A stretch of 64,000 bases of DNA. It comes from CAZMIL01 sp964566425. GTDB taxonomy: Bacteria; Patescibacteriota; Microgenomatia; UBA1406; GWC2-37-13. Position 1 is the first letter of the stretch; each line of letters opens with the position of its first letter. A program made the translations under genes and the position numbers. This document shows, in pieces, positions 39,218-48,477 of the stretch. A model generated the notes under the pieces. The model saw only the letters and a list, made by a program, of their open reading frames with translations. It had not been told where the DNA came from and did no database searches. The stretch spans positions 1-64,000 of the forward strand of contig CAZMIL010000003.1 of NCBI GenBank assembly GCA_964566425.1, read 5' to 3'.

Positions 39218-40006
39218 ATGATTAAAGTTAGCAATTTGGTGAGAAAATTCGGCGATTTAACAGCAGTTAATGATATTTCTTTTAATGTAGCAGAGGGTGA
39301 GATCTTTGCTTTTCTCGGACCAAATGGAGCAGGGAAAACGACCACAATTAAAATGTTGACAACTTTACTACATCCCACTTCCGGGACAATTGAAATTAAC
39401 GGTTTTAATCCAGTCACCCAGCAAGATCAAGTGCGGAAATCTTTTGGCATTGTTTTCCAAGACCCCAGTCTTGACGATGAACTAACAGCTTTTGAAAATA
39501 TGGAATTTCACGGCGTTTTGTATAGAGTGCCACGTGATTTAAGAAGAAAACGGATTGAAGAATTGATGAAAATTGTCGAGTTGTGGGACAGAAGAGGCGA
39601 TTTGGTCAAAACTTTTTCCGGCGGGACTAAACGCAGACTGGAAATTGCCAGAGGCTTAATCCATCATCCTCGAATTTTTTTTCTTGATGAACCGACTCTC
39701 GGTCTTGATCCGCAAACCAGAAATCATATGTGGAATTATGTTAAGGACTTAAATCTTAAAGAAAAAATTACCGTCTTTTTTACCACGCATTATATGGAGG
39801 AGGCAGAGCGACAGGCCCAAAGGATTGCGATTATAGATTATGGAAAGATTGTCGCGCGAGGAACGCCCCACGAACTGAAAAAGCAGACGCAAAGCAAAAC
39901 CTTAGAGGATGCTTTTCTGAAATTAACCGGCCACGCCATCCGCGAAGAAGAAGCAAGCGGCATAGAGCATTTGCGGATACGGGCCAGAGTCTGGAGGGGA
40001 CACTAA
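39218..40006 (+). CDS. ABC transporter ATP-binding protein (DrrA-like)
   Basis: 262 residues. FLGPNGAGKTTTIKML (Walker A), FSGGTKRRLEIARGL (signature), IFFLDEPTLGLDPQ (Walker B with D-loop) and TTHYMEEAE (H-loop) are all intact; the C-terminal extension (about 225-262) is of the DrrA/NodI type. It energises the permease gene 15 bases downstream. Exporters of this class move drugs, lipids or polysaccharides. The next gene encodes a lipid-linked glycosyltransferase, which weakly suggests glycolipid export. Confidence 0.95.
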   Translation: MIKVSNLVRKFGDLTAVNDISFNVAEGEIFAFLGPNGAGKTTTIKMLTTLLHPTSGTIEINGFNPVTQQDQVRKSFGIVFQDPSLDDELTAFENMEFHGVLYRVPRDLRRKRIEELMKIVELWDRRGDLVKTFSGGTKRRLEIARGLIHHPRIFFLDEPTLGLDPQTRNHMWNYVKDLNLKEKITVFFTTHYMEEAERQAQRIAIIDYGKIVARGTPHELKKQTQSKTLEDAFLKLTGHAIREEEASGIEHLRIRARVWRGH

Positions 40007-40021
40007 GAGTTAAATAAATTT

Positions 40022-40768
40022 ATGGATGTAATTTATATTCTTTGGTTGAGACAGCTCAAGCGGTATCTGCGTTCACGCTCGCGGATAATCGGCTCGATTG
40101 GCCAACCATTGTTATTTTTAGTCGCCTTGGGTTTTGGTCTAGGTCGTGTTTTTCAAAAAGCAGGCGGCGGAAATTACATCATTTTTTTGACTCCGGGAGT
40201 AATTTCTCAAGGGATCTTGTTTACAGCCATTTTTACCGGAATCGAACTAATCTGGGATAGACAATTTGGTTTTTTGAAAGAAACCTTAGTCGCGCCTGTT
40301 TCCCGTTTTAAAATCATGTTGGGAAGGACTCTGGGGGGAGCAACAATTGCCACTCTGCAAGGAATAATTATTTTGCTTTTGACTTTTGTCGTCGGTTTCA
40401 GACCTTATAGTTGGTTAATGATGTTTTGGTCTTTTCCAATTATGTTTTTGATCGCTCTTTTCTTCACGGGTATCGGCACTGCTATTGCTTCAACGCTCGA
40501 TGATATGCAAGGGTTCCAGTTGATTATGAACTTTCTTGTCTTACCATTATTTTTTCTCTCCGGCGCACTCTTTCCGCTCACCGGCGCCCCCGGATTCTTG
40601 ATCGCCATTGCCGAAGTTGACCCTTTGACTTATGGTGTTGACGCTTTGAGAGGTGTTTTATCAAATTCAACTCAATTTTCGATGTTTACCAATCTTAGCG
40701 TGATGATCATTCTAGCCTTTTTAATCCTAGTTATCGGTAGTTACCTATTCTCCAAAATCGAAACTTGA
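40022..40768 (+). CDS. ABC-2 type permease
   Basis: 248 residues with six predicted membrane helices. ABC-2 features are the N-terminal WLRQLKRYLRSRSRIIGSIG amphipathic segment and the FLSGALFPLTGAPGFL motif before the fifth helix, followed by DPLTYGVDALRGVL. Partner of the ATPase upstream; together they form a homodimer-plus-homodimer exporter. Substrate unknown. Confidence 0.93.
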   Translation: MDVIYILWLRQLKRYLRSRSRIIGSIGQPLLFLVALGFGLGRVFQKAGGGNYIIFLTPGVISQGILFTAIFTGIELIWDRQFGFLKETLVAPVSRFKIMLGRTLGGATIATLQGIIILLLTFVVGFRPYSWLMMFWSFPIMFLIALFFTGIGTAIASTLDDMQGFQLIMNFLVLPLFFLSGALFPLTGAPGFLIAIAEVDPLTYGVDALRGVLSNSTQFSMFTNLSVMIILAFLILVIGSYLFSKIET

Positions 40769-40775
40769 CTCCGGT

Positions 40776-40781
40776 TATAAT
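40776..40781 (+). promoter_or_regulatory. -10 box TATAAT for the GT28-like gene
   Basis: TATAAT at 40776-40781 with 7 bases to the ATG at 40789. It lies only 8 bases beyond the end of the permease gene and sets the start of the next gene. Confidence 0.55.
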
Positions 40782-40788
40782 GGAAATT

Positions 40789-42075
40789 ATGGATAGTGAT
40801 TCACTGTTAATTATTTTTTCTTATGCTCCTGCCGGTTTTGGTCATTTGCGGGTGATGGATGCGCTTTATGACGGACTGGAGAATAAAACCAGCGCTTTGG
40901 TCCTTGGTTCACAAGATCAAGTTGTGACTTTTTTCCACCGTTTGAGCAGTGTCCATCCTTTAATCCGCAAAGTTTTTGAGTGGATGCAGCAGGGAACAGC
41001 CGAAGAGATCTTTACCCGCATATATAGATTTTCACTAAGAGCTAAAACTTCGCATCTCGAAAAACAAATCAAGACAATCTTGAATCAAGTAGTGATTAAA
41101 CCCAAGACTCTTCTGGTAGTTTCAACCCACTTTGGTTTAGCTCACCAGTTTGGTAAATTGAAACAAAAAATTACTCAAGAGCTTAAATTGAAAACTTTCT
41201 TAGTTGTTCAGGTAACCGATGATAGTCCCCAAAAAATGTGGTACATCCCCGAGGCAGATATTATTTTTGTCCCCAGCGATTACACCAAAGAAAAATTGCT
41301 AGCATATGGTCAACAATCCAATTTTCGCATTCCAAAAATTGAAGTCATTCCTTATCCAGTTAGTCCTTTATTGACTAGACAAGCCCAGGATTTATATTGG
41401 CAGAGCCGCTGTAGTCAAGTCGACCCACAAAGAGACACGCAAATTAATATTTTGATTCCGATCTCCGGAGCCGCAGTTGGGCTGGATTTTTTTATCAAAC
41501 TTACCCAACACTTATACGAGGCAAATAATCGTTTTAAGTTTCACATTTTAGTCAAAAAAACTCTTTATACGGAAATGTTTGTCAACAAAATGGTTGTTTT
41601 ACCTTATATCAACCTTCATGTTTTCCCCGATGATAGGGAAATGGTCAATCAATACGAAGAAATTTACCATCGTGAAGTAATTTCTCTTGAGATAACCAAA
41701 CCTAGCGAACAAGCATTTAAAGCCTTGCTGGCTCCGCAGCAAGTTGGCGGATCAATATTACTGTTTACAACGCCAATTGGCAGACAAGAATATGATAATC
41801 TCAAGTATTTGGCCAGGAATACTTTGATACCCGACCGAGAGCAGACCCGCAAAATATGGAAAAGGGCTAAAATCCGCAAGCCTTTAGCAATTGAAAGCGC
41901 AGACGGCTTGAGGGGAATACAATTACCAAGCGAGCCGGTTCAGGCGGCAACCTTTATCGAGCAAATGTTAACAGAAGGTGTTTTCCAAAATATGCTGAGA
42001 TATAAAAAACGGGGAATTTTGGATTCAAGCGGAGTGGCAAAATTCTGGCAGCATGTATATAGTATGATATATTAA
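40789..42075 (+). CDS. MurG/MGDG-synthase-like GT-B glycosyltransferase
   Basis: 428 residues from ATG 40789. SYAPAGFGHLRVMDAL at the N-terminus is the glycine-rich acceptor loop of MGDG synthases and MurG-like GT28 enzymes. The N-half continues with VSTHFGLAHQFGKL and FVVQVTDDSPQKMWYIPEAD, the D-P-rich region of MGDG synthase-type proteins; the C-half (ILIPISGAAVGLDFFIKL, KALLAPQQVGGSILLFTTPI) should bind the sugar nucleotide. No membrane helix. It probably glycosylates a lipid on the inner face of the membrane. Located just after an ABC exporter. Confidence 0.75.
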   Translation: MDSDSLLIIFSYAPAGFGHLRVMDALYDGLENKTSALVLGSQDQVVTFFHRLSSVHPLIRKVFEWMQQGTAEEIFTRIYRFSLRAKTSHLEKQIKTILNQVVIKPKTLLVVSTHFGLAHQFGKLKQKITQELKLKTFLVVQVTDDSPQKMWYIPEADIIFVPSDYTKEKLLAYGQQSNFRIPKIEVIPYPVSPLLTRQAQDLYWQSRCSQVDPQRDTQINILIPISGAAVGLDFFIKLTQHLYEANNRFKFHILVKKTLYTEMFVNKMVVLPYINLHVFPDDREMVNQYEEIYHREVISLEITKPSEQAFKALLAPQQVGGSILLFTTPIGRQEYDNLKYLARNTLIPDREQTRKIWKRAKIRKPLAIESADGLRGIQLPSEPVQAATFIEQMLTEGVFQNMLRYKKRGILDSSGVAKFWQHVYSMIY

Positions 42076-42116
42076 GTTCAAATTTAATGGAATTTTCTGA
42101 TATAGAAAAAAAACAC

Positions 42117-42145
42117 TTGCATCGCCAAAGCAATCTCTTTATACT
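42117..42145 (+). promoter_or_regulatory. Promoter TTGCAT-17-TATACT
   Basis: TTGCAT (42117-42122), 17 bases, TATACT (42140-42145), with 15 bases to the ATG at 42161; the leader would be only about 8 bases and has no Shine-Dalgarno. Confidence 0.6.
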
Positions 42146-42160
42146 GAAAATACAAAAAAT

Positions 42161-42766
42161 ATGGCTCAAGAATTGCAACATGGGCACCCGGTTATCAGAA
42201 GAATTTACTTATATATTTTCATTCTGACGTTTCTACTTTTATTTGGTTTTATAGTTCTTTATTTTGCTTTAGTTCAACCTTCTTCTCAACCAGAACAAAC
42301 AAACCTTAGCCTTTCACCGACAGCTTTGCAAACTGAAAATAAAGGGACTTTGACGATGGCGGTGCAAAACAATCAACTGGCGGAAGTAAGTATGGGGCAA
42401 ACCTTTAATTTGCTGGTTTCGGCCTCGGCAGAAGACAGTAAAATCGTCGGTTATGATGTGCTGTTAAATTATGACAAAAAGGCTTTTAGCGTCGGGAAAG
42501 CAACCACTCCTCTGCAATCCTTTCAAGTTTTCTCCAGTGACCATAATTCATATATGACCTTTACAGGAGCCTTAAATGTTAGCGGAGCACCGGTAGTTCT
42601 TTCCCAGACTCCTATTTTAACTGTCCCTTTTACCGCAAAACAAAAAGGCAAATATACTTTCAGCATTTTGCCAAAAGCGCAAAATGAATTGACTAAACTG
42701 GTGGAAGCGCAAACGACCAGATTGTTTGCTCCACAAGTCGCTACCTTACAAGTGACGGTGAACTGA
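42161..42766 (+). CDS. Membrane-anchored cohesin-like protein
   Basis: 201 residues with one helix (about 17-38) and an outer cohesin-type beta-sandwich (about 60-200): TMAVQNNQLAEVSMGQTFNL, IVGYDVLLNYDKKAFSVGKA, LSQTPILTVPFTAKQKGKYT. This is the third cohesin-like protein in the window. It has no dockerin neighbour and no C-terminal anchor; display is through the N-terminal helix. It could receive dockerin proteins encoded elsewhere, such as those at 26.4 and 35.7 kb. Confidence 0.7.
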   Translation: MAQELQHGHPVIRRIYLYIFILTFLLLFGFIVLYFALVQPSSQPEQTNLSLSPTALQTENKGTLTMAVQNNQLAEVSMGQTFNLLVSASAEDSKIVGYDVLLNYDKKAFSVGKATTPLQSFQVFSSDHNSYMTFTGALNVSGAPVVLSQTPILTVPFTAKQKGKYTFSILPKAQNELTKLVEAQTTRLFAPQVATLQVTVN

Positions 42767-42796
42767 TTATTGTCATCCGCATAAAATTACAAACTT

Positions 42797-42805
42797 TGGT
42801 ATAAT
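42797..42805 (+). promoter_or_regulatory. Extended -10 promoter (TGGTATAAT)
   Basis: TGG-TATAAT at 42797-42805, then ATTTGT, then ATG at 42812. No -35 match. Confidence 0.65.
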
Positions 42806-42811
42806 ATTTGT

Positions 42812-43291
42812 ATGAATGGAGCAAGAAAATCGACTAAATTTGGTTTAGGTTTAGCCATCGGGATTGTAGCTGGGACTTTGGCAGGCATTTTTTACGCTCC
42901 CAAATCAGGTAAACAGAACCGAAAGGACTTCGAAAAGAAATTGAATGAGCTGAAAAAGAAATTTTCTGAAATGGAAATTGAAAAAAGAGTTAAAGAAATT
43001 TACGGGACGGTTAGTGAAGACGCCAAAGAACAATATCTAACTGTGACTAAGGAAGTGATGGAAAAACTAACCGGATTGAAAGATAAGCTTGAAGAGATTG
43101 ACACTCAAAAATATCAAAAAATCGTCGAAAAAGTTCTAGCGGACCTCAAGCAGAAAGGCAGACCTTCTCCGGCCGTTCTCAACAAATTGAAGAAACAACT
43201 ATTTGTCGATTGGCAAAGTCTATTTGTCGCCAAAAAGGTCAAAAAAGCTCCTGTTAAAAGGGCAAAACCTCGAACAAGAGCCAAAAAATAA
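42812..43291 (+). CDS. YtxH-domain protein
   Basis: 159 residues. GLAIGIVAGTLAGIFYAPKS (about 10-30) is the YtxH glycine-rich helix followed by the APKSG-type turn; then a long helical stretch (about 35-125) and a very basic C-terminus (KKAPVKRAKPRTRAKK). YtxH proteins are small membrane-attached stress proteins of unclear mechanism. The basic tail could contact nucleic acid or lipid. Coupled to the small membrane gene 2 bases downstream. Confidence 0.8.
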   Translation: MNGARKSTKFGLGLAIGIVAGTLAGIFYAPKSGKQNRKDFEKKLNELKKKFSEMEIEKRVKEIYGTVSEDAKEQYLTVTKEVMEKLTGLKDKLEEIDTQKYQKIVEKVLADLKQKGRPSPAVLNKLKKQLFVDWQSLFVAKKVKKAPVKRAKPRTRAKK

Positions 43292-43293
43292 CC

Positions 43294-43539
43294 ATGGATT
43301 GGCAACAAGTTTTTTACTTTCTGGGTTCAATTATTCTTTCCTTGACTTTAGTTGTTTTTGTTGCCATCGCGGTCTTGACGATAGTCTTTTACTACAGATA
43401 CAAAAAATGGGTTCGCGAATCAAAAGAAAAAGTTGCCAAATTTAAGGGAAAAATTGCTGCTCTGCCGTTTTTACCGATTATCGGTTACTTCATTAAAAGA
43501 CTCCGTAAAAAGCGAAGAAGAGTAGAGGATGAGTCTTAA
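43294..43539 (+). CDS. Small single-helix membrane protein
   Basis: 81 residues: one membrane helix (about 8-34, FLGSIILSLTLVVFVAIAVL) and a basic cytoplasmic tail (KKWVRESKEKVAKFKGKI, KRLRKKRRRVEDES). Co-transcribed with the YtxH gene. Its stop codon overlaps that of the TraG-like gene on the other strand within TTAA. Function unknown. Confidence 0.7.
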   Translation: MDWQQVFYFLGSIILSLTLVVFVAIAVLTIVFYYRYKKWVRESKEKVAKFKGKIAALPFLPIIGYFIKRLRKKRRRVEDES

Positions 43540-45704
43540 ATGACCGGCTTGCGTCCATACTTTTCTTTCGAAAGTTGAATAATTTTTACTCGGTTGTCAT
43601 TTTTTAGATTGGGGAGGGGAAGAGTCTTGGCAGGAAAAGGAGCGGAGGTCATTCCGTCAATTGATAAGCGCATCACAACTTCAAATCTTCCCAGAGAGAC
43701 AAGGTCGTTCTCGGAATAGACTTCGCCATACTCTTGGGTGAAAATTTTGGCGTCGCGCGCTCCCATAACAAAGGAAATCAGTGTTCCGACGTTACCAAAA
43801 ATAGCTTTTTGCACGTCTTCGGCGATCTGGTCGATATATTGGTTAGCCAAAGTCAACGACAGACGGTACTTTCTTGCTTCAGAAAGGATTTTAATAAATG
43901 AATGAGTGGCAAAATTTTGGAACTCGTCGACATAGAGAAAAAAATCGCGTCGTTGTTCTTCATGCTGGTAAGCCCGCCCCATGGCCGCCAGTTGAATTTG
44001 AGTGATGATCATCGCTCCCAGCAGAGCTGCATTATCCTCGCCTAGTTTTCCTTGTGAGAGATTGAGAATCAAGATTTTTCCTTCGTCCATGATTTTTTCT
44101 AAATCTATGGTGGATTTGGGATGGCCGATGATATTTCTGATCATTCGTGAAGACACAAATTGACCGACTTTATTTTGGATTGGAGAAATCGCTTCCGCCT
44201 TTAATTTATCCGGCATTTTGGCAAATTCTTTAATCCAAAAATCTTTCAACACAGAATCTTTGAGGTAGCCGATAGCTTTTTGACGAAATTTTTGGTCGGC
44301 TAGAAGGGATAAGACATCGACCAAAGTCGCATTCGGCACTTCCAGAAGAGTAAGAATAACGTTGCGTAAAATGTACTCAAGACGCGGCCCCCAACTATCT
44401 CCATAGAGTTTGTAAAAAATGGAAACAATGCCGGAGGCGACCAGATCCTTGTGTTGTTTATGTTTTACCTCTAGGACGTTTAGTGCAAATGGACGGCCAG
44501 TATCAAATGGTTCCAAATAAACTACATCGTTCATTCTGCGTTTGGGAATATAGTCAAGAATAGTATTGGAAAGATCGCCATGCGGGTCAATCAAACCCAC
44601 GCCGCGGTCTTTCCGGATATCGTCGATAGCCATGTTTGAAATTAAAGTGGTTTTTCCAGCTCCGGTTTTCCCAATAATATAAATGTGTTTGCGCCGGTCG
44701 GCCGATTTAATCCCAAACGTGGCCTCCTTATTTTTAAACTCGGTTTGGGCAAAGAAATTGATGCCCTTTTTCTCTTGTTCACTTAGACCTTCTGCAACCG
44801 GCAGGTTTTCGGGCGGCTCCCCGGACAAAGTTTTACCCCAAGTGATGTTTTTGATTCCGGCTAAAAGATAACCGGGGGGATGCCAAATGGCTGCCAACTC
44901 CTGAGCGTTTAAAATCTGGTATTGGCGTTCAAAATACCACATTTTGCGCTCCTTAATACGTTGCAAGAGCCAATTTTTTAAGATATAACGCTTGTGAAAA
45001 GAGAATTGGTTGCCCTCGCCGAGCGAGAAACTACCAAAAGTCCCGGCCAAGTTGCGCAACATTGGCAAAGATTCTCCGGGCTTGTCTGAACCGACAATCA
45101 AGCGAATCCCAACTTTTCCGCCTTGAAAAGATGACTTTTTCATCATCAATAGCTGTTGCGGACTGCGAATATATTTCTGCGATACGGAATCGTAGCTTTG
45201 TTGTTTGGCCGCTGTCACCGCCCTACTTTGCCAAGGAAAGGAAGCCGGGGTAACAATGATTTGCACTGCTAAGCGAGCATGCTCATTCTGTTTAGAAAGG
45301 AAACCAATCAGCGAAGAAAGCGGATCGACGTCTTTGAAATCAAGATAGGTTTTGATAGGTAGATAAAAACTGTTTGACAACACCGCCTCACCTAGTGAGA
45401 TCTCTTTGGCTTTTAAAACAAGCCCCAAAGGATCAGAGGTATTGTTAAATAGTGATTGGTGGTAAGAAGAAGTAACCAAACTTTTGACAAAAGCTTCATT
45501 TTGGTTGAGGGTCGAAATGTAAAAATAGACAGTTTGTGAGAGGAGATAGATTTCGAAAGCAAAGGTTCTAGGTTTAACGAAAGTCCGCTTCCAAAATGGG
45601 AGATAAGCTTGAGACAGGAGCGAAGCGAAAATCTGGGTGGCCGACTCGATTGGAGTTTCATCATCCTTGGGATTTCTGATCTGCAGATGAGATAGAGTAG
45701 CCAT
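43536..45704 (-). CDS. TraG/TraD-like type IV secretion or DNA-transfer ATPase
   Basis: 722 residues. The first 330 residues are an alpha/beta domain without known motif. A RecA-like AAA+ domain follows: IIGKTGAGKTTLISNMAIDD (Walker A, about 346-352), GLIDPHGDLSNTIL, and RRDFFLYVDEFQNFATHSFI (Walker B), then LANQYIDQ and a conserved Asn-rich C-half. The type matches DNA-translocating coupling ATPases, but no helicase, relaxase or VirB partner is in the window. Such stand-alone ATPases are common in CPR and may serve pili or DNA uptake instead of conjugation. No membrane helix is visible. Confidence 0.85.
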   Translation of the reverse strand: MATLSHLQIRNPKDDETPIESATQIFASLLSQAYLPFWKRTFVKPRTFAFEIYLLSQTVYFYISTLNQNEAFVKSLVTSSYHQSLFNNTSDPLGLVLKAKEISLGEAVLSNSFYLPIKTYLDFKDVDPLSSLIGFLSKQNEHARLAVQIIVTPASFPWQSRAVTAAKQQSYDSVSQKYIRSPQQLLMMKKSSFQGGKVGIRLIVGSDKPGESLPMLRNLAGTFGSFSLGEGNQFSFHKRYILKNWLLQRIKERKMWYFERQYQILNAQELAAIWHPPGYLLAGIKNITWGKTLSGEPPENLPVAEGLSEQEKKGINFFAQTEFKNKEATFGIKSADRRKHIYIIGKTGAGKTTLISNMAIDDIRKDRGVGLIDPHGDLSNTILDYIPKRRMNDVVYLEPFDTGRPFALNVLEVKHKQHKDLVASGIVSIFYKLYGDSWGPRLEYILRNVILTLLEVPNATLVDVLSLLADQKFRQKAIGYLKDSVLKDFWIKEFAKMPDKLKAEAISPIQNKVGQFVSSRMIRNIIGHPKSTIDLEKIMDEGKILILNLSQGKLGEDNAALLGAMIITQIQLAAMGRAYQHEEQRRDFFLYVDEFQNFATHSFIKILSEARKYRLSLTLANQYIDQIAEDVQKAIFGNVGTLISFVMGARDAKIFTQEYGEVYSENDLVSLGRFEVVMRLSIDGMTSAPFPAKTLPLPNLKNDNRVKIIQLSKEKYGRKPVI

Positions 45705-45710
45705 AATCTA

Positions 45711-48473
45711 TTATAAAACTAAAATTACGATAAAGGCTAGAGTTAACAGCCCGAAGCCGACATATTCCAAATACTGTGGCCAAAAAATCATCACAATGTT
45801 TTTTGCAGAGGGACTGTCTAGTTTCCAGCCATTTGCCCAATTATCGATCAAGACGTGGTCGGTTAATTCTTTTCCGTTTTGATAAGCTTTCCAACCAGGC
45901 TGATACGATTGCCGAAGCAGGAGATAAGCTTGTTGCTGGTTGGATGATGAAGTTTGCATAGTTTTAAGCGCCATAATATCACTGTCAATCTCGGTAATTT
46001 TTACTTGCGCTAGTTCATTGATGGCATCGTAATTTCCATAAGAAATATTGTCGATCGAGAGGTTATATCCCAGGCTGTTCTCCGACGGCGGGAGATAAAA
46101 ATAATCTTGTCCGAATTGTTTATTTTTAGAGAGTTCATCATATAGTGTGCACAAATTTGAATAAAGGTTTAAGAGACAGAATCTTAAAGGCATGCCGCTA
46201 AGATTTTTAGAAGTAAAAGTGACAAAATAGCCTTTAGTATGCGGCAAACCGGATAGATCAAGATTGATTCCATTTTGGAAATTGTTAGTCTTCAAATAAA
46301 TCGCTTTAGTTCCATTGTCATTAATCAACTTGAGTTGGAAACGATTTTTATTGAGAGAAAAAAGCGCGTCCGCATTCAAAGCTAATGTCCCCGCGCTTTT
46401 GCCGCTGTTGCTAAACTGATTAAACTTATTTGGACCAACGCGGTCGCTGACCTCGATCATACTACGGTAAGGGTAAACAACTGTTAACGGCGTTTGCAGG
46501 CTGTTAACAGTCAAATAATTACCATAACTCTCGTAGCCGTAATCGTTGAACCCCCAACGGTATGGTTGTAAATTAGCCTGTGGATAAATTATTTGGGAAT
46601 AAGCAGGAACAGCTCCTCTGTACTTGAAAATTTGCAGCTTGCCAAACTGGCCGATTTTTGACAGACGTTGATCTTTTTCCAACTGCTTGATTAAAGCTTG
46701 AATTTCCCGTTGATAAAGAATTTGTGGTCGATTTTTTTCATTATAGGTAATTACGCTTTGATCCCACAAAATATATTGGATATTGTATTTTTTCAAATCG
46801 TTAACAAAGTCTTGAGGACTGCGCGAGTAAATTGCAAAGTGGAATTCACGGAAAGCCTGTTCATTGGCAACACTCCAACGGTCGGAATCGCGATCAAGAA
46901 TGGGCTGTTTTAAACCAAACCAAATAAAACCAGAGCCTTGGTATCCCCAGCGATAGTAATTCCAACCGGCAAAATTATAAACAGGAAGTGAAAGTACGGT
47001 TCCGTCGGGCTGCTTGTTCATAAAATCCCACATTTGCCAGTAGACCGCCGGAATTTTAATCCTAACTTTATCCGAAATGAGTCGTCCTTGGAAGAAAGGG
47101 AAACTATAGATTATCAATCCGGCGATAAATATCAAAACACCTGTGAATAACCACCTGCTGCGGGTAATTTTCTCACTGATAAACCGCAAAAAAAGAGCCA
47201 AATAAAGAGCGTAAGAAAAAATCAACAAGATCGAAAATTTAGTAAAAACAAAGCGTAGAGCCTCCTCCAATAATTTAAAAGACAACAACCAATTGAAAAG
47301 TCGATCAAAAGGAAAGGTATGATTCATCAGAAAAATAAACGGCAGGATAAAGAAGGGGAACAAGGAAAGAAAAGTTTTATTTTTACGCAGGAAAGAGAGA
47401 ATTATACCGAGAATCACCCCCACAAACAGCAAATAGCCGATTCCCGCCACGATCGGGTTATTGAGATATTGTCGCCAGTCATACATCAAATATTCGAAAC
47501 GATTTTTTTGAAAGTTATAAACAGTCCAGTTGAAATAAAAGCCTTTGCCCAAAGCAACGTCGGCAAGATAACCATTTTCTCGGTTACGCAAGCCGTATTC
47601 TTGCGAGTACAGACGGTTTTGTTTGGCTTCTCGATTGACAGTGGATGAGGTAAAAATATAATAGAGATTTGGCAACAGCCAGAACGAATTAATCAAAAGG
47701 GTTAAAACAATCAGAATTACTGACCTTTTTATTCTAATTATTCTGGTTTGTCCAGAATCTCGCTGAGCAGATTCCGGAGTTGCTTTACTCCCCAGAATGA
47801 TATAAACGACTAGGAAAAGAGCATAGGTCCCAAAGAAGGCATACCAAAGATGCGCAGCATAAGCTTGTGGTGTGGCCAACAGAGTAATCAATGAGAACAA
47901 TAATAGTGTTTTTCTGCCACCTTGCAAATATTTCAACGTTAGCAGGATGATCCATGGCAAAAAAGCATATTGAACAGTAAACATTTCAAAGGGGACAAAA
48001 AATTGCTGCAAGGTTGAGAGATTAAAGAGATAAAAGAGAGCTGTTAAGAAGGCCACAATTCTGTCATTCTGAGTGGAGCGAAGAAGCCGCTTAAAATCTA
48101 GTCCTTCACTTCGTTCAGGGAGACGGCTAAACAAGTATTTGATTAGAGCATATACCCCCAAAGGACCGAGCAATAAGTTTATAAAAATATAGAAGTAGCG
48201 TAGGGTGTTTAAGGGAAGGATAAAATGCAATAGCCAAAGGATAACTACGCGTGGTAGATCGGCCATTTGACTGTGTCCGGGTAGCGCCCCCAGACCTTGT
48301 TCGCTATGCCAGACCGAAAGTAATCTTTGGAAATTGAGTCCGAAATTAAACTCCGGGTGCAGGGTATCCCAACCACTCAAGAATGTCCCGGCCTTGTAAT
48401 TCAAAAAAGCAATGATCACGACAACAAGAGTTATAATTGCCTGCGGCCAATGTTTGTTCAGCCAGGTTTTCAT
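45711..48473 (-). CDS. Large membrane glycosyltransferase-like protein (GT-C type)
   Basis: 920 residues with about 12-14 membrane helices in the first 480 residues and a large extracytoplasmic C-terminal region ending in one last helix. AGTFLSGWDTLHPEFNFGLN just after helix 1 carries the acidic loop typical of lipid-sugar-dependent GT-C enzymes. Related proteins occur across Microgenomates; function is inferred. Two loops between helices (about residues 117-138 and 229-247) are encoded by palindromic repeat elements, described separately. It is followed 6 bases later by the TraG-like gene. Confidence 0.7.
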   Translation of the reverse strand: MKTWLNKHWPQAIITLVVVIIAFLNYKAGTFLSGWDTLHPEFNFGLNFQRLLSVWHSEQGLGALPGHSQMADLPRVVILWLLHFILPLNTLRYFYIFINLLLGPLGVYALIKYLFSRLPERSEGLDFKRLLRSTQNDRIVAFLTALFYLFNLSTLQQFFVPFEMFTVQYAFLPWIILLTLKYLQGGRKTLLLFSLITLLATPQAYAAHLWYAFFGTYALFLVVYIILGSKATPESAQRDSGQTRIIRIKRSVILIVLTLLINSFWLLPNLYYIFTSSTVNREAKQNRLYSQEYGLRNRENGYLADVALGKGFYFNWTVYNFQKNRFEYLMYDWRQYLNNPIVAGIGYLLFVGVILGIILSFLRKNKTFLSLFPFFILPFIFLMNHTFPFDRLFNWLLSFKLLEEALRFVFTKFSILLIFSYALYLALFLRFISEKITRSRWLFTGVLIFIAGLIIYSFPFFQGRLISDKVRIKIPAVYWQMWDFMNKQPDGTVLSLPVYNFAGWNYYRWGYQGSGFIWFGLKQPILDRDSDRWSVANEQAFREFHFAIYSRSPQDFVNDLKKYNIQYILWDQSVITYNEKNRPQILYQREIQALIKQLEKDQRLSKIGQFGKLQIFKYRGAVPAYSQIIYPQANLQPYRWGFNDYGYESYGNYLTVNSLQTPLTVVYPYRSMIEVSDRVGPNKFNQFSNSGKSAGTLALNADALFSLNKNRFQLKLINDNGTKAIYLKTNNFQNGINLDLSGLPHTKGYFVTFTSKNLSGMPLRFCLLNLYSNLCTLYDELSKNKQFGQDYFYLPPSENSLGYNLSIDNISYGNYDAINELAQVKITEIDSDIMALKTMQTSSSNQQQAYLLLRQSYQPGWKAYQNGKELTDHVLIDNWANGWKLDSPSAKNIVMIFWPQYLEYVGFGLLTLAFIVILVL
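47740..47790. repeat. Palindromic element encoding a loop of the GT-C protein (copy 1)
   Basis: Contains ATTCTGG-tttgt-CCAGAAT (47740-47758) overlapping a second inverted pair CCAGAATCT / AGATTCCGG (47752-47777). It encodes TPESAQRDSGQTRIIR between two membrane helices, in frame. Confidence 0.5.
48061..48126. repeat. Palindromic element encoding a loop of the GT-C protein (copy 2)
   Basis: Begins TGTCATTCTGAGTGGAGCGA and ends ACTTCGTTCAGGGAGACGG, encoding LPERSEGLDFKRLLRSTQND in reverse. TGTCATTCTGAGNGGAGCGAAG is a pattern I recognise as a dispersed repeat of Microgenomates genomes. It is in frame between two membrane helices. Confidence 0.65.
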
Positions 48474-48477
48474 ATAC

